In this document: piece by piece, positions 53,819 through 63,226 of the stretch | How the letters are laid out: the number at the start of each line of letters is the position of its first letter | Numbering within the stretch: position 1 is the first letter of the stretch | Source: Rhizobium sp. Pop5 | GTDB lineage: Bacteria; Pseudomonadota; Alphaproteobacteria; Rhizobiales; Rhizobiaceae | Assembly (NCBI RefSeq): GCF_024721175.1 | Contig: NZ_CP099401.1 | Span: forward strand, 1-64,000 | Length of the DNA: 64,000 nucleotides | Direction of reading: 5' to 3' | Program-made: the position numbers and the translations under genes | Notes under the pieces: generated by a model | The model's input: only the letters and a program-made list of their open reading frames with translations | What the model was told of the DNA's origin: nothing | The model's database searches: none

Positions 53819-54538
53819 ATGACCATACTTTCGGAGAGCACGCGCGATAAACTCATGCGGGTCAGCGTTGCCACGATCAGCACGGCGCTGTTCAAGCGTG
53901 GCTTGCGCAACCAGACAATCCAGGATGTGCAGCCGGTCGCTCGCAAGGGCCGCAACATGGTCGGCCCGGCCTATACGCTGCGCTACATTCCGGCGCGCGA
54001 AGATCTGAACAAGCTCGAGGTTTTCCGCAATCCGGAGCACCCTCAGCGCGCCTGCGTCGAAAGCTGCCCGGCTGGCGCCGTGCTTGTCATGGACAGCCGC
54101 AAGAATCCGCGCGCCGCCTCCGCCGGCTCGATCCTGGTGACGCGCCTGATGGTGCGCGGTGTGGCGGGTGTCGTCACCGATGGTGGATTTCGCGACAGCC
54201 CGGAAATTGCCGGGCTGGCGATCCCCGCCTATCACAACCGCCCCTCGGCGCCGACCAATCTGACGCTGCACCAGGCGCTCGACATCAACCTGCCGATCGG
54301 TTGCGGCGATGTGGCGGTATGGCCCGGCGATATCATGGTGGGCGACGACGAGGCTGTGATTGTCATTCCGGCCGAACTCGCCGACGAAATTGCCGACGAG
54401 GCCGTGGAGATGACGGCCTACGAGGATTTCGTCACCGAACGGGTGCTGGCCGGCCAATCGATCATCGGCCTCTATCCGGCGACGCAGCCGCACAGCCTCG
54501 AGGAATTCGCGGCCTGGCGCGCCAGGCACGGCCGCTAA
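53819..54538 (+). CDS. RraA-family aldolase-like protein
   Basis: 239 aa member of the RraA / 4-hydroxy-4-methyl-2-oxoglutarate aldolase family. The catalytic signature GVVTDGGFRDSPEIAGLAIPAY contains the Arg-Asp pair, and GDVAVWPGDIMVGDDEAVIVIPAELADEIADEA is the conserved C-terminal strand-turn. In sugar-acid operons such proteins probably cleave or dehydrate 2-keto-3-deoxy acids rather than regulate RNase E. Begins 15 bp after the dehydratase gene, with AGGAGG upstream. Confidence 0.87.
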   Translation: MTILSESTRDKLMRVSVATISTALFKRGLRNQTIQDVQPVARKGRNMVGPAYTLRYIPAREDLNKLEVFRNPEHPQRACVESCPAGAVLVMDSRKNPRAASAGSILVTRLMVRGVAGVVTDGGFRDSPEIAGLAIPAYHNRPSAPTNLTLHQALDINLPIGCGDVAVWPGDIMVGDDEAVIVIPAELADEIADEAVEMTAYEDFVTERVLAGQSIIGLYPATQPHSLEEFAAWRARHGR

Positions 54539-54564
54539 AACAGGTCCCTTCGGGGCGGTTTGCG

Positions 54565-55401
54565 CTATCGTCCCGATATCTCCAGGATGCGCAGCGCAAG
54601 CTTCAGATGCGGCAAATCCAGCATGCGCCCGTCAAGCTGGATGACGCCGGCGTCCGGCCTGGCGGCGAAGGCGGCGGCGACTTTCTCCGCCCAGGCGATC
54701 TCGGAAGCGTCCGGCGTGAAGGCATGGTTGATCGTTTCGACTTGGCTCGGATGGATGGCCATCATGCCGGAAAAGCCGTCGCGCCGGGCGCGGCCGACAT
54801 AGGCATTGAGACCGTTGAGATCGCGGAAATCCGGATAGACGGTGTCGATGGCAGGAACGGCGGCGGCGTGTGCCCCGAACAGCGTGAGCGAGCGGGCAAG
54901 CTCGTAAGGCGGCGTGTAACGACCATCCGTCCTGCGCGAAGTCGTGGCACCAATCGCGGCGGGCAGATCCTCGGCACCCCATGTCAGGCCGCAGAGGCTC
55001 GCGGCGACCTCCCGGTAGCTGCCGATCTCGAAGATCGCGGATGGCGTTTCGGTCGCGATCGGCAGGATTGGAATTTCAGATGCAAGAGAGCCCGAGAGTT
55101 TCCACACGGAAGCTGCCCCCTCGGCTTTCGGCAGCATGATCGCGAAAGGATGAAGGCCGTTCAGAGCGGCAAGGTCGTCTTCGGATTCGGTCGAGGCGAG
55201 GGGGTTGATGCGGATCAGCAGATGGGTTTCGCCGGTATGGCGGAGGACGAATTCGTGGACGCTCTCCCGGGCGCGAGGCTTGTTTGTGGGCGCGACCGAA
55301 TCTTCCAGATCAAGGATGACGGCATCGGCGCCGGAGGCGAGCGCCTTGTCGAAACGCTCCGGCCGATCGCCGGGCACGAAGAGCAGCGAGCGCAGCCTCA
55401 T
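54565..55401 (-). CDS. HpcH/HpaI/CitE-family CoA-ester lyase
   Basis: 278 aa. [62 protein letters not shown]-type [10 protein letters not shown] and [14 protein letters not shown] are the CitE-like citramalyl/malyl-CoA lyase motifs. Last gene of the leftward leucine operon, overlapping the MaoC gene by four bases. In this position it could cleave a hydroxyacyl-CoA made by the MaoC protein; no HMG-CoA lyase of the usual MvaB type is present in the window. Confidence 0.85.
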   Translation of the reverse strand: MRLRSLLFVPGDRPERFDKALASGADAVILDLEDSVAPTNKPRARESVHEFVLRHTGETHLLIRINPLASTESEDDLAALNGLHPFAIMLPKAEGAASVWKLSGSLASEIPILPIATETPSAIFEIGSYREVAASLCGLTWGAEDLPAAIGATTSRRTDGRYTPPYELARSLTLFGAHAAAVPAIDTVYPDFRDLNGLNAYVGRARRDGFSGMMAIHPSQVETINHAFTPDASEIAWAEKVAAAFAARPDAGVIQLDGRMLDLPHLKLALRILEISGR

Positions 55402-55850
55402 GACGGTTTGACCTTCAGCATTGCCGTGCGCAGGCACTGGCAGACGATCTCGTCACGCTGGTTCAGCGTGACGTGCCGGAAGGTGACGATGCCGGCATCG
55501 GGGCGGGAATTCGAACGGCGCAGCTCCGTCACCTCGGTTTCCACCCGCAGCGTATCGCCGATGAAGACCGGCTTCGGCATCGTCACCTTGTCGTAGCCGA
55601 GATTGGCGACGAGTGTGCCGAGTGTGGTATCGCCGACCGAAAGGCCGATGGTCAGCGCAAAGGTGAAGGTGCCGTTGACGACGATCCGACCGAATTCGGT
55701 GCTGGCCGCATACTCGGCATCGAGATGCAGCGGCTGCGGATTGTGGGAAAGCGTCGTGAACAGCAGGTTGTCGGTCTCGGTGACCGTGCGGCGGATCTCA
55801 TGGGCGATGCGGTCGCCGACCGTCCACTCGTCGAAATAGCGGCCGGCCAT
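55398..55850 (-). CDS. MaoC-family dehydratase/hydratase
   Basis: 150 aa single hot-dog domain: [66 protein letters not shown]. The Asn-Pro-x-x-[LI]-His motif HNPQPLHLD carries the catalytic pair. It would hydrate an enoyl-CoA, possibly 3-methylglutaconyl-CoA. Shares one base with the biotin-carboxylase gene stop and overlaps the lyase gene by four bases. Confidence 0.88.
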   Translation of the reverse strand: MAGRYFDEWTVGDRIAHEIRRTVTETDNLLFTTLSHNPQPLHLDAEYAASTEFGRIVVNGTFTFALTIGLSVGDTTLGTLVANLGYDKVTMPKPVFIGDTLRVETEVTELRRSNSRPDAGIVTFRHVTLNQRDEIVCQCLRTAMLKVKPS

Positions 55851-57712
55851 TAGTCCTCCTCCTTCATGACGGTGACGACCAGCTGGTTTTCCGAAACCCT
55901 GATGCCGGAGGAAACCTGCAATTTTCCGACGACGCCGTCGAAGGGCGCGCGCAGCGAATGTTCCATCTTCATCGCTTCGACCGTCAGCAGACGGTCCCCC
56001 TTGGCGACGCGATCGCCTTCGGCGACCTCGACCGAAATGACGAGGCCCGGCATGGGCGAAAGGATCGCGCCGTCACCCGCGCCGTGATTTGCTTCGATTT
56101 CGCTCGCAGCGGGCAGGCTAATCGGCCAGGCATTTCCGTCGTCGAAAAGCACCGTCGTTTCAGCTGTTGTGACGGTATTTGCCTCAAGCGTTGCGCGTGA
56201 CTGCCCCCAATAGAGGTGACCGTCGACGCGAACGCGCACGCGGCCGTCGCCTGGCCCGGCGATGCGAAATCCTGAAAGCGTCGACCAGGGATCATTGCCG
56301 GGTTTCTTCGAAAGAACCGTGGCGGCACGGTCGATTGCCGTTTCGTCCGGGGCCTTCGCCACAAGGCCTTCGCCGTGCCGGTCGAGGAATCCGGTATCGA
56401 TCCGGGCGGCGCGGAAATCCGGGTCGGCGGCGATGCGGGCGAGAAGCCCGGCATTGGATCTGACTGGCCAGACCTCGATGCCGGCGCAGGCGGCCGCGAG
56501 TTTCGACAGTGCGGCGTCGCGGTTCGGTCCATGTGCAATGATCTTGGCGATCATCGGATCGTAGAAGGCGGTGATCTCATCGCCCTGTTCGACGCCGCTG
56601 TCGACGCGGACGGTCGTCGGGAGTTTGAGATGTTCGAGCCGGCCGGTCGAGGGCAGATAGCCGGCGGCGGGATTTTCGGCATAGAGCCGGGCTTCGAAGG
56701 CCCAGCCTTTCATGGTGATCTCGTCCTGGCTTTTCGGCAGTGGCTCGCCGCTTGCGACCTTCAGCTGCCAGAGCACCAGATCCTCGCCTGATATGGCTTC
56801 GGTGACGGGATGCTCCACCTGCAGGCGCGTGTTCATCTCCATGAACCAGATGCGGTCGGGATGCAGGCCTTGCGAGGCATCGGCGATGAATTCGATCGTG
56901 CCGGCGCCGACATAGTTGACCGCCCTTGCCGCCTTCACCGCCGCATCGCAGATCGCAGCCCGCGTGGCGGCATCGAGGCCGGGGGCGGGAGCTTCCTCGA
57001 TGACCTTCTGGTGACGGCGCTGCAGCGAGCAGTCGCGTTCGAAGAGATGGACGCAGTTCCCGTGTTGATCGGCGAAAACCTGCACCTCGATATGGCGCGG
57101 ATTGGCGATATAGCGTTCGATCAGGACGCGGTCGTCGCCGAAGGCGGCGGCCGCCTCACGACGGCAGGAGGCGAGAAGCTCGGGTAAATCCTCATGCCGG
57201 TCGACGCGGCGCATGCCCTTGCCGCCACCGCCAGCAACGGCCTTGATGAGGACGGGATAGCCGATGGCATCAGCCTCGGCCAAAAGCTTTGCTTCGCTCT
57301 GGTCCGGCCCGAGATAGCCGGGGGTTACCGGCACACCGGCCGCCTGCATCAATTCCTTTGCCGCGTCTTTGAGCCCCATCGCGCGGATGGCTGCCGGTGG
57401 AGCGCCGACCCAGATGATGCCGGCTTTTTCCACGGCTTCTGCGAATTCGGCATTTTCTGAGAGGAAACCGTAACCGGGATGGACGGCAGCCGCGCCGGTT
57501 TTGCGGGCGGCTTCCAGGATGCGTTCCTGCGAGAGGTAACTTTCACGGGCCGGCGATGGGCCGATCGCGATCGCTTCGTCGGCCTCTCGCACGAAAGGCA
57601 AGCTCTGATCGGCCTCGGAATAGACGGCGATCGTGCGGATGCCGAGCATCTTTGCCGTGCGGATGATGCGGCGGGCGATTTCGCCCCGGTTGGCGATGAG
57701 AAGGCTTTCCAT
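55850..57712 (-). CDS. mccA: Methylcrotonyl-CoA carboxylase alpha subunit (biotin carboxylase + BCCP)
   Basis: 620 aa. Biotin-carboxylase domain ([33 protein letters not shown] nucleotide loop; [16 protein letters not shown]) over about residues 1-445, a linker domain, and a C-terminal biotinyl domain with VEAMKMEHS, biotin on Lys582. Start MM at 57715/57712; I chose the second. With the carboxyltransferase gene directly upstream and isovaleryl-CoA dehydrogenase first, it is the alpha subunit acting on 3-methylcrotonyl-CoA in leucine breakdown; acetyl-/propionyl-/geranyl-CoA carboxylase are less likely. Also called liuD. Confidence 0.92.
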   Translation of the reverse strand: MESLLIANRGEIARRIIRTAKMLGIRTIAVYSEADQSLPFVREADEAIAIGPSPARESYLSQERILEAARKTGAAAVHPGYGFLSENAEFAEAVEKAGIIWVGAPPAAIRAMGLKDAAKELMQAAGVPVTPGYLGPDQSEAKLLAEADAIGYPVLIKAVAGGGGKGMRRVDRHEDLPELLASCRREAAAAFGDDRVLIERYIANPRHIEVQVFADQHGNCVHLFERDCSLQRRHQKVIEEAPAPGLDAATRAAICDAAVKAARAVNYVGAGTIEFIADASQGLHPDRIWFMEMNTRLQVEHPVTEAISGEDLVLWQLKVASGEPLPKSQDEITMKGWAFEARLYAENPAAGYLPSTGRLEHLKLPTTVRVDSGVEQGDEITAFYDPMIAKIIAHGPNRDAALSKLAAACAGIEVWPVRSNAGLLARIAADPDFRAARIDTGFLDRHGEGLVAKAPDETAIDRAATVLSKKPGNDPWSTLSGFRIAGPGDGRVRVRVDGHLYWGQSRATLEANTVTTAETTVLFDDGNAWPISLPAASEIEANHGAGDGAILSPMPGLVISVEVAEGDRVAKGDRLLTVEAMKMEHSLRAPFDGVVGKLQVSSGIRVSENQLVVTVMKEED

Positions 57713-57722
57713 CATCGCCGCC

Positions 57723-59333
57723 TCACATCCGGAACAGGCCGAAGCGCGGCCCTTTCGGGATCGGCGCATTCAGGCAGGCGGAAAAGGCAAGGCCCAGCAC
57801 ATCGCGCGTCTGACTGGGATCGATGATGCCGTCGTCCCAGAGGCGGGCGGTGGCGTAATAGGGATTGCCTTCGGCTTCATAGCCCGCGCGGATCGGCGCC
57901 TTGAAGGCCTCCTCTTGATCAACAGGCCAGTCCTCGCCGCGCGCCTCCAGCGCATCGCGGCGGATGGTGGCGAGCACCGAGGCCGCCTGTTCGCCGCCCA
58001 TGACGCTGATGCGGCTGTTCGGCCAGGTGAAGAGGAAACGCGGGCGATAGGCGCGGCCACACATGCCGTAATTGCCGGCGCCGAAGCTGCCGCCGATGAT
58101 GACGGTGACCTTCGGCACCGTCGCGGTGGCGACGGCCGTCACCAGCTTTGCCCCATCCTTGGCGATGCCGCCGGCCTCGTAGCGGCCGCCGACCATGAAG
58201 CCGGAAATATTCTGCAGGAAGAGCAGGGGTACGCGGCGCTGGCAGGCGAGCTCGATGAAATGCGCGCCCTTCAGCGCGCTTTCGGAGAAGAGAACGCCAT
58301 TATTGGCGATGACGGCGACCGGCATGCCCCAGATACGGGCGAACCCGCAGACCAGCGTGGTGCCGTAGAGAGGCTTGAACTCATGCAGTTCGGAGCCGTC
58401 GACGATGCGACCAATGACCTCGCGCACGTCATAGGGCGAGCGCACGTCCTCGGGGATAATGCCGCAGAAATCTTCCGGATCGAGTTTCGGCGGCCGCGGC
58501 GGCTGGATGTCGATATCGGTCGATTTGACGCTGTTGAGGCTGGCGACGATATCGCGCACCAGCAGCAACGCATGTTCGTCATTTTCCGCGACGTGATCGA
58601 CAACGCCGGAGCGGCGGCCATGGGTTTCGGCGCCGCCAAGTTCTTCGGCCGAGATGATTTCGCCGGTCGCGGCTTTGACGAGCGGCGGACCTGCCAGAAA
58701 GATCGTGCCCTGATTGCGCACGATCACCGTTTCATCAGACATGGCGGGCACATAGGCGCCGCCGGCGGTGCAGCTTCCCATGACGCACGCGATCTGCGGA
58801 ATGCCTTCGGCCGACATCTGGGCCTGGTTGTAGAAGATCGCGCCGAAATGGTCGCGGTCGGGAAAGACCTCGGCCTGATGCGGAAGATTGGCGCCGCCGC
58901 TATCGACGAGATAGAGGCAGGGCAGGCGGTTCTGCAGGGCGATCTCCTGCGCCCTGAGATGCTTCTTCACCGTCAGGGGGTAATAGGCGCCGCCCTTTAC
59001 CGTCGCATCATTGGCGACGATCATCACCTCGCGGCCGGAAACCCGGCCTATACCTGATATGATGCCCGCACCCGGCGCCTCGTTGCCGTACATGCCGTTC
59101 GCCGCCAATGTACCGATCTCCAGGAAGGGGCTGCCGGCATCGAGCAAGAGCTGAATGCGGTCGCGCGGCAGGAGTTTGCCCTTGCCGGTGTGGCGTTCGT
59201 GTGCTGCCTGCGAACCGCCTTCGCGGGTCTTCGCCGAGCGCTCGTAGAGCTCATCGACGAGCGCCCTATTCTTGATTGCATTGGCCTTGAAAATCTCGCT
59301 GTCGCGATCGATCGCCGAGGAAATCACCGTCAT
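57723..59333 (-). CDS. mccB: Methylcrotonyl-CoA carboxylase beta subunit (carboxyltransferase)
   Basis: 536 aa, normal for MCC-beta. [87 protein letters not shown], then [40 protein letters not shown] are diagnostic of the methylcrotonyl type. Transfers the carboxyl group from biotin to methylcrotonyl-CoA. It overlaps the dehydrogenase gene by four bases and lies 10 bp before the alpha-subunit gene. Also called liuB. Confidence 0.94.
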   Translation of the reverse strand: MTVISSAIDRDSEIFKANAIKNRALVDELYERSAKTREGGSQAAHERHTGKGKLLPRDRIQLLLDAGSPFLEIGTLAANGMYGNEAPGAGIISGIGRVSGREVMIVANDATVKGGAYYPLTVKKHLRAQEIALQNRLPCLYLVDSGGANLPHQAEVFPDRDHFGAIFYNQAQMSAEGIPQIACVMGSCTAGGAYVPAMSDETVIVRNQGTIFLAGPPLVKAATGEIISAEELGGAETHGRRSGVVDHVAENDEHALLLVRDIVASLNSVKSTDIDIQPPRPPKLDPEDFCGIIPEDVRSPYDVREVIGRIVDGSELHEFKPLYGTTLVCGFARIWGMPVAVIANNGVLFSESALKGAHFIELACQRRVPLLFLQNISGFMVGGRYEAGGIAKDGAKLVTAVATATVPKVTVIIGGSFGAGNYGMCGRAYRPRFLFTWPNSRISVMGGEQAASVLATIRRDALEARGEDWPVDQEEAFKAPIRAGYEAEGNPYYATARLWDDGIIDPSQTRDVLGLAFSACLNAPIPKGPRFGLFRM

Positions 59334-60475
59334 GATGCGATGAGCTCCCGGCCGATCAGATAGCGACGGATCTCGTTGGTGCCGGCGCCGATATCGTAGA
59401 GCTTGGCGTCGCGCAAAAAACGTTCGACCGGCCATTCCTTGGTATAACCGGCGCCGCCGAGCGCCTGGATCGCCTCTAGCGAAACTTTCACGGCGTTCTC
59501 GCTGGCAAAGAGGATCGCGGCGGCCGCATCGGTGCGCGTCGCCCGGCCGGCATCGCAGGCCCGCGCGACGGAATAAACATAGGCGCGCGCTGAGTTCAGC
59601 GCGACATACATGTCGGCGATCTTGCCCTGCATCAGCTGGAAATCGCCGATCGCTTTGCCGAACTGCTTGCGATCGCGCACATAGGGCAGCACGACATCGA
59701 GGCAGGCCTGCATGATGCCGAGCGGCCCGGCGGCGAGCACGGCGCGTTCGTAATCGAGGCCGGACATCAGGATCTTCACGCCTTCTCCCTCCCGGCCCAT
59801 CAGCGCCTCGGCCGAAACCTCGCAATCCTGAAAGACCAGTTCGGCCGTGTCGCTGCCGCGCATGCCGAGTTTGGAAAGCTTCTTGGAGACGCTGAAGCCT
59901 GGCAGGCCCTTTTCGATGATGAAGGCGGAAATGCCTTTCGGCCCGGCCGCCGGATCGGTCTTGGCATAGACGACGAGCACATCGGCATGCGGCGCATTGG
60001 TGATCCAGAACTTCGTGCCGTTCAGAATATAGCGGTCGCCCTTCTTGTCGGCGCGCAGCCGCATGGAGACGACATCGGAACCGGAGCCGGCCTCGGACAT
60101 GGCAAGCGAGCCGACATGTTCGCCTGATATCAGCTTTGGCAGGTGCCGATGCTTCTGTTCCGGCGAGGCCCAGCGGCGGACCTGATTGACACAGAGATTG
60201 GAATGGGCGCCGTAGCTCAAGCCAATGGAGGCCGAAGCGCGCGAAACCTCCTCCATGGCGACGACATGCTCGAGATAACCGAGACCGGCGCCGCCGAATT
60301 CTTCTTCGACGGTGATACCATGCAAGCCGAGCGCGCCCATCTGAGGCCAGAGCTGGCGTGGAAACGTGTTGCTTTCGTCGATCTCCGCGGCGAGCGGAGC
60401 AATATGACCGGCGGCAAATCGCGCCGTCGTTTCGCGGATCGCATCCGCGGTTTCGCCGAGCGAAAAATCAAACAT
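59330..60475 (-). CDS. ivd: Isovaleryl-CoA dehydrogenase
   Basis: 381 aa acyl-CoA dehydrogenase. The catalytic base is Glu243 in [16 protein letters not shown]; a Glu at this position, instead of the late position used by short- and medium-chain enzymes, is specific to isovaleryl-CoA dehydrogenases. [35 protein letters not shown] and [32 protein letters not shown] are the FAD and C-terminal motifs. First gene of the leftward leucine operon; ATG 60475 ([10 protein letters not shown]) gives the normal length. Also called liuA. Confidence 0.94.
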   Translation of the reverse strand: MFDFSLGETADAIRETTARFAAGHIAPLAAEIDESNTFPRQLWPQMGALGLHGITVEEEFGGAGLGYLEHVVAMEEVSRASASIGLSYGAHSNLCVNQVRRWASPEQKHRHLPKLISGEHVGSLAMSEAGSGSDVVSMRLRADKKGDRYILNGTKFWITNAPHADVLVVYAKTDPAAGPKGISAFIIEKGLPGFSVSKKLSKLGMRGSDTAELVFQDCEVSAEALMGREGEGVKILMSGLDYERAVLAAGPLGIMQACLDVVLPYVRDRKQFGKAIGDFQLMQGKIADMYVALNSARAYVYSVARACDAGRATRTDAAAAILFASENAVKVSLEAIQALGGAGYTKEWPVERFLRDAKLYDIGAGTNEIRRYLIGRELIAS

Positions 60476-60565
60476 GGCACTCCTCCCGCTGAAATATGTA
60501 GCGCGGGTTGCGGCAGGTTCAAAGTGCCTCCGAATAATGAGTGGAAGAGCTCCGTTCTTGAAAAG

Positions 60566-60610
60566 ATGGGAAACATGGAATATATGGAAGATATGGAAGA
60601 TATGGAATAA
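60566..60610 (+). repeat. Five tandem 9-bp units, also a 14-codon open frame
   Basis: ATGGGAAAC, ATGGAATAT, ATGGAAGAT, ATGGAAGAT, ATGGAATAA in direct tandem. Read rightward from 60566 they encode [14 protein letters not shown] and stop 16 bp before the antitoxin ATG. Either a slipped-strand minisatellite in the 5' region of two divergent units, or a leader peptide for the TA pair. Confidence 0.6.
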
Positions 60611-60626
60611 ATAGGAGCGCTGTTCG

Positions 60627-60887
60627 ATGCGACAGTTCACGACGGCTGATCTCAACAAACAGGTCGGGGACGTCACTGATGCCGCGAGCCGCGAACCGGT
60701 CGTTCTTACCCGCCACAGTAAGCCGCGTTTCGTGCTGATGAGCTATGAGCATTATGAGCGCATGCGCAGTGGTACAGATCCGCGCCGCGCCCATGCCATC
60801 TCGGAGATGCCGGACGAGCATGCCAAACTGTTTGGCGAGGCGATTGAGCGACTGGCGAAGGGTGAAGGCTACGACGATGAGCCATGA
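60627..60887 (+). CDS. Phd/YefM-family antitoxin
   Basis: 86 aa. [46 protein letters not shown] is the Phd/YefM DNA-binding domain; the acidic tail [26 protein letters not shown] should neutralise the toxin. AGGAG lies nine bases upstream. The end overlaps the toxin start, the usual antitoxin-first order. Confidence 0.88.
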   Translation: MRQFTTADLNKQVGDVTDAASREPVVLTRHSKPRFVLMSYEHYERMRSGTDPRRAHAISEMPDEHAKLFGEAIERLAKGEGYDDEP

Positions 60888-61296
60888 GTTTCGTTCTGGT
60901 GAGCTGATAACCTATCCCTATCTCTGGGCATGGCAGCATCAACGCGGTGAGACCGAGGGACGAAAACAGCGGCCGGTCTGTGTCGTGATTGCAATCCGCA
61001 GCACCAGTGATGGAAATACGCACCTCGTCCTGCTGGCAATTACCACACAGCCGCCGCAACCGGGGAGGGTTGCCTTAGAAATTCCCGATATCGAGCGTCG
61101 ACGGGCCGGACTTGGAGACCTCAATCAGAGCTGGATCGTCGTAGACGAATACAATCATGATATCGTCGAGCACTCCTGGTATATCGAGCCTCATCAGGAG
61201 GTCCTCGGTCGCTTCAGCAAATCTTTCGTGATGAAGATTGCCGCCATGTTCTCGGAAGCGCGCAGCCAGTCGAGTCGCGTTAAGCGGTTTGACTGA
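60877..61296 (+). CDS. PemK/MazF-like toxin
   Basis: 139 aa. [20 protein letters not shown], then GETEGRKQRPVCVVIAIRSTSDGNTHLVLLAITTQPPQPGRVALEIPDIERRRAGLGDLNQSWIVVDEYNHDIVE resembles the PemK/MazF-type RNase fold (GELITYPY, KQRPVCVV). Starts at ATG 60877, overlapping the antitoxin by 11 bases. Pairing a Phd-type antitoxin with a PemK-like toxin is a shuffled combination but known in principle. Assignment to this superfamily is by motif reading only. Confidence 0.72.
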   Translation: MSHEFRSGELITYPYLWAWQHQRGETEGRKQRPVCVVIAIRSTSDGNTHLVLLAITTQPPQPGRVALEIPDIERRRAGLGDLNQSWIVVDEYNHDIVEHSWYIEPHQEVLGRFSKSFVMKIAAMFSEARSQSSRVKRFD

Positions 61297-61297
61297 T

Positions 61298-62365
61298 TTA
61301 AGTTGAATCCGCTTCCTCCCGCCGGAAATTCTCAGGGCTCTTACCCATCCATTTGCGAAACGCGCGGAAGAAGGCGCTGGGCTCGGAATAGCCGAGCTGC
61401 ACGGCGATCTCGCCGATGGTCTTCGGCGTGCCCAGCAGCAGCTCGACGGCGAGGTCGCGGCGGATGTCGTCCTTGATGGCGGCATAGCTTTGCCCCTCGT
61501 CGTGCAGGCGGTGGCGCAACGTGGACGGCGGCATGCGCATGTCGGCGGCGAGTTCGGCGAAGCTTCGCCAGGTAGCGGGCGTGGCCTGGCTCAAGCGGCG
61601 GCGCACGGCGGCGGCGATGCCGGCATCGTAACGGTAGCGCACCAGAATATTGGCGGGTGCGCCGCGCAGGAACTGTTTGAGCGCCTGTTCGCTGCGTGAA
61701 ATCGGCAAGTCGAGCATGGCGCTGTCGAAACCAAGCCGGCTGATCGGTTGCGAGAAACGCACCGGCGCGCCGAAGAAAAGCCGGTAGTCGGCGCCTTGTT
61801 TGGGTTCGGCGCAGCGGAAATCGACGAGGCGGATCGGAATGCGCCGCCCGACCAGCCAGCAGATGATGCCGTGCAGGATGATCCAGTAGGTGCGGTAGGC
61901 AAAGGCCGAACGGGGGCCGCCGGCATCCCTCAGTTCGATCTCCGCCAGGCCGTCGCGAATGACGAGCCGTCCTCGGGGATCATCGAGAACGACATCGAGG
62001 AAGCGCAGCGCCCGCCGCAGCGCCTGACCGAGCGTTGGCGCATGCAGCACGCAATGACAGAGCAAAGTGAAGCTGCCGCTGCGCATCGGGTGCGCGCCCA
62101 TGCCGAAGAATTCGTCGTCGAGTTCGGCGGCGATCGCCAGCCACAGCGCGCCATAGGTCTCCGCCGAAACCGGACGTTCGACTAGAGATGGCAGTCCGAC
62201 CTGCGCAAGGATCGGTTCCGTCGGTTTGCCGAGCCGCCGCAGGCTGTCGAGCGCCTCCTCGACGAAGCCAGGCGCGATCATGCGTCGCTCGATCTCGGCC
62301 ATATAAATCTCCGCGCTATGGCAAAACTGGCCGAAATAATGGAGCAGTTCTGTCATCGCTTGCAA
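61298..62365 (-). CDS. AraC-family regulator with arabinose-binding-like N-terminal domain
   Basis: 355 aa. The N-terminal ~200 residues (PTEPILAQVGLPSLVERPVSAETYGALWLAIAAELDDEFFGMGAHPMRSGSFTLLCHCVLHAPTLGQALRRALRFLDVV) match the Arabinose_bd-type sensor domain of OruR/GadX-like regulators. The C-terminal HTH ends TIGEIAVQLGYSEPSAFFRAFRKWMGKSPENFR. Start uncertain: ATG 62365, 62356 or 62302. Divergent from the SDR-thiolase pair (72 bp gap), which it likely controls. Confidence 0.9.
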   Translation of the reverse strand: MQAMTELLHYFGQFCHSAEIYMAEIERRMIAPGFVEEALDSLRRLGKPTEPILAQVGLPSLVERPVSAETYGALWLAIAAELDDEFFGMGAHPMRSGSFTLLCHCVLHAPTLGQALRRALRFLDVVLDDPRGRLVIRDGLAEIELRDAGGPRSAFAYRTYWIILHGIICWLVGRRIPIRLVDFRCAEPKQGADYRLFFGAPVRFSQPISRLGFDSAMLDLPISRSEQALKQFLRGAPANILVRYRYDAGIAAAVRRRLSQATPATWRSFAELAADMRMPPSTLRHRLHDEGQSYAAIKDDIRRDLAVELLLGTPKTIGEIAVQLGYSEPSAFFRAFRKWMGKSPENFRREEADST

Positions 62366-62437
62366 TAGGTGAAGCGAATAGAATCGTCCCTGTCGGTCGC
62401 GCCTGGAGGATAGTGCGGCGGCGAGGAGAAAAGATTC

Positions 62438-63205
62438 ATGCTGATCCGTGGAGCAAGTTTCATCGTGACCGGCGGCGGCTCCGGCCTGGGTGCGGCGACG
62501 GCGCGCATGCTCGTGGAAGCCGGCGGGCGTGTGACGATCGCTGATCTCAATGCCGAGGCGGGCGAAGGGCTCGCTCGGGAATTCGGCAGCGATGCCCGGT
62601 TCGTCAAGGCTGACGTGACCGTTGGCGACGACGGAGCTGCGGTGATTGCCGTGGCCATCGAAGCCTTCGGTAGCTTACGGGGATTGGTCAATTGCGCCGG
62701 CGTGGCGCCAGCCGAAAAAGTGATCGGTCGCGACGGACCGCATCGGCTGGAGAGTTTTACGCGTACCATCAGCATCAACCTCGTCGGTACGTTCAATATG
62801 ATCCGGCTTGCCGCCGCCGCGATCCAGAATACGGAGCCGGATGGCGAAGGCGAACGCGGCGTGATCGTCAATACCGCCTCGGCCGCCGCCTTCGACGGCC
62901 AGATCGGCCAGGCCGCCTATGCCGCCTCCAAGGGTGGGGTAGCGGCGATGACCTTGCCGATCGCCCGCGAGCTTGCCCGTCACGGCATCCGCGTCGTATC
63001 GATTGCGCCCGGCATTTTCGAAACGCCGATGATGGCCGGCATGCCGGCCGAGGTTCAGACGGCGCTCGGTCAGAGCGTGCCCTTTCCGCCGCGTTTCGGC
63101 CGGCCGGCAGAATTTGCCGGGCTGGTGCGTCACATCTTTGAGAACAACATGCTGAACGGCGAGGTCATTCGTCTCGACGGCGCATTGCGGATGGGCGCGC
63201 GCTGA
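62438..63205 (+). CDS. SDR-family 3-hydroxyacyl-CoA dehydrogenase-like enzyme
   Basis: 255 aa short-chain dehydrogenase. Cofactor loop [15 protein letters not shown] with Asp in IADLNAEAG (NAD preference), [11 protein letters not shown], catalytic Ser in NTASAAAF and Tyr/Lys in AYAASKGG. The sequence resembles type II 3-hydroxyacyl-CoA dehydrogenase (HSD17B10-like). Followed 21 bp later by a thiolase gene, so the two probably perform the last steps of a beta-oxidation-like route, for example on branched acyl-CoA. Confidence 0.88.
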   Translation: MLIRGASFIVTGGGSGLGAATARMLVEAGGRVTIADLNAEAGEGLAREFGSDARFVKADVTVGDDGAAVIAVAIEAFGSLRGLVNCAGVAPAEKVIGRDGPHRLESFTRTISINLVGTFNMIRLAAAAIQNTEPDGEGERGVIVNTASAAAFDGQIGQAAYAASKGGVAAMTLPIARELARHGIRVVSIAPGIFETPMMAGMPAEVQTALGQSVPFPPRFGRPAEFAGLVRHIFENNMLNGEVIRLDGALRMGAR

Positions 63206-63226
63206 GCTTCGCCCGGAGGAGGAAAG

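Noticed and set aside
60143..60610. 155-residue + strand frame ending in the 9-bp repeats
   Set aside because: Most of it is antisense to isovaleryl-CoA dehydrogenase; only the repeat-encoded 14 codons are separately of interest.
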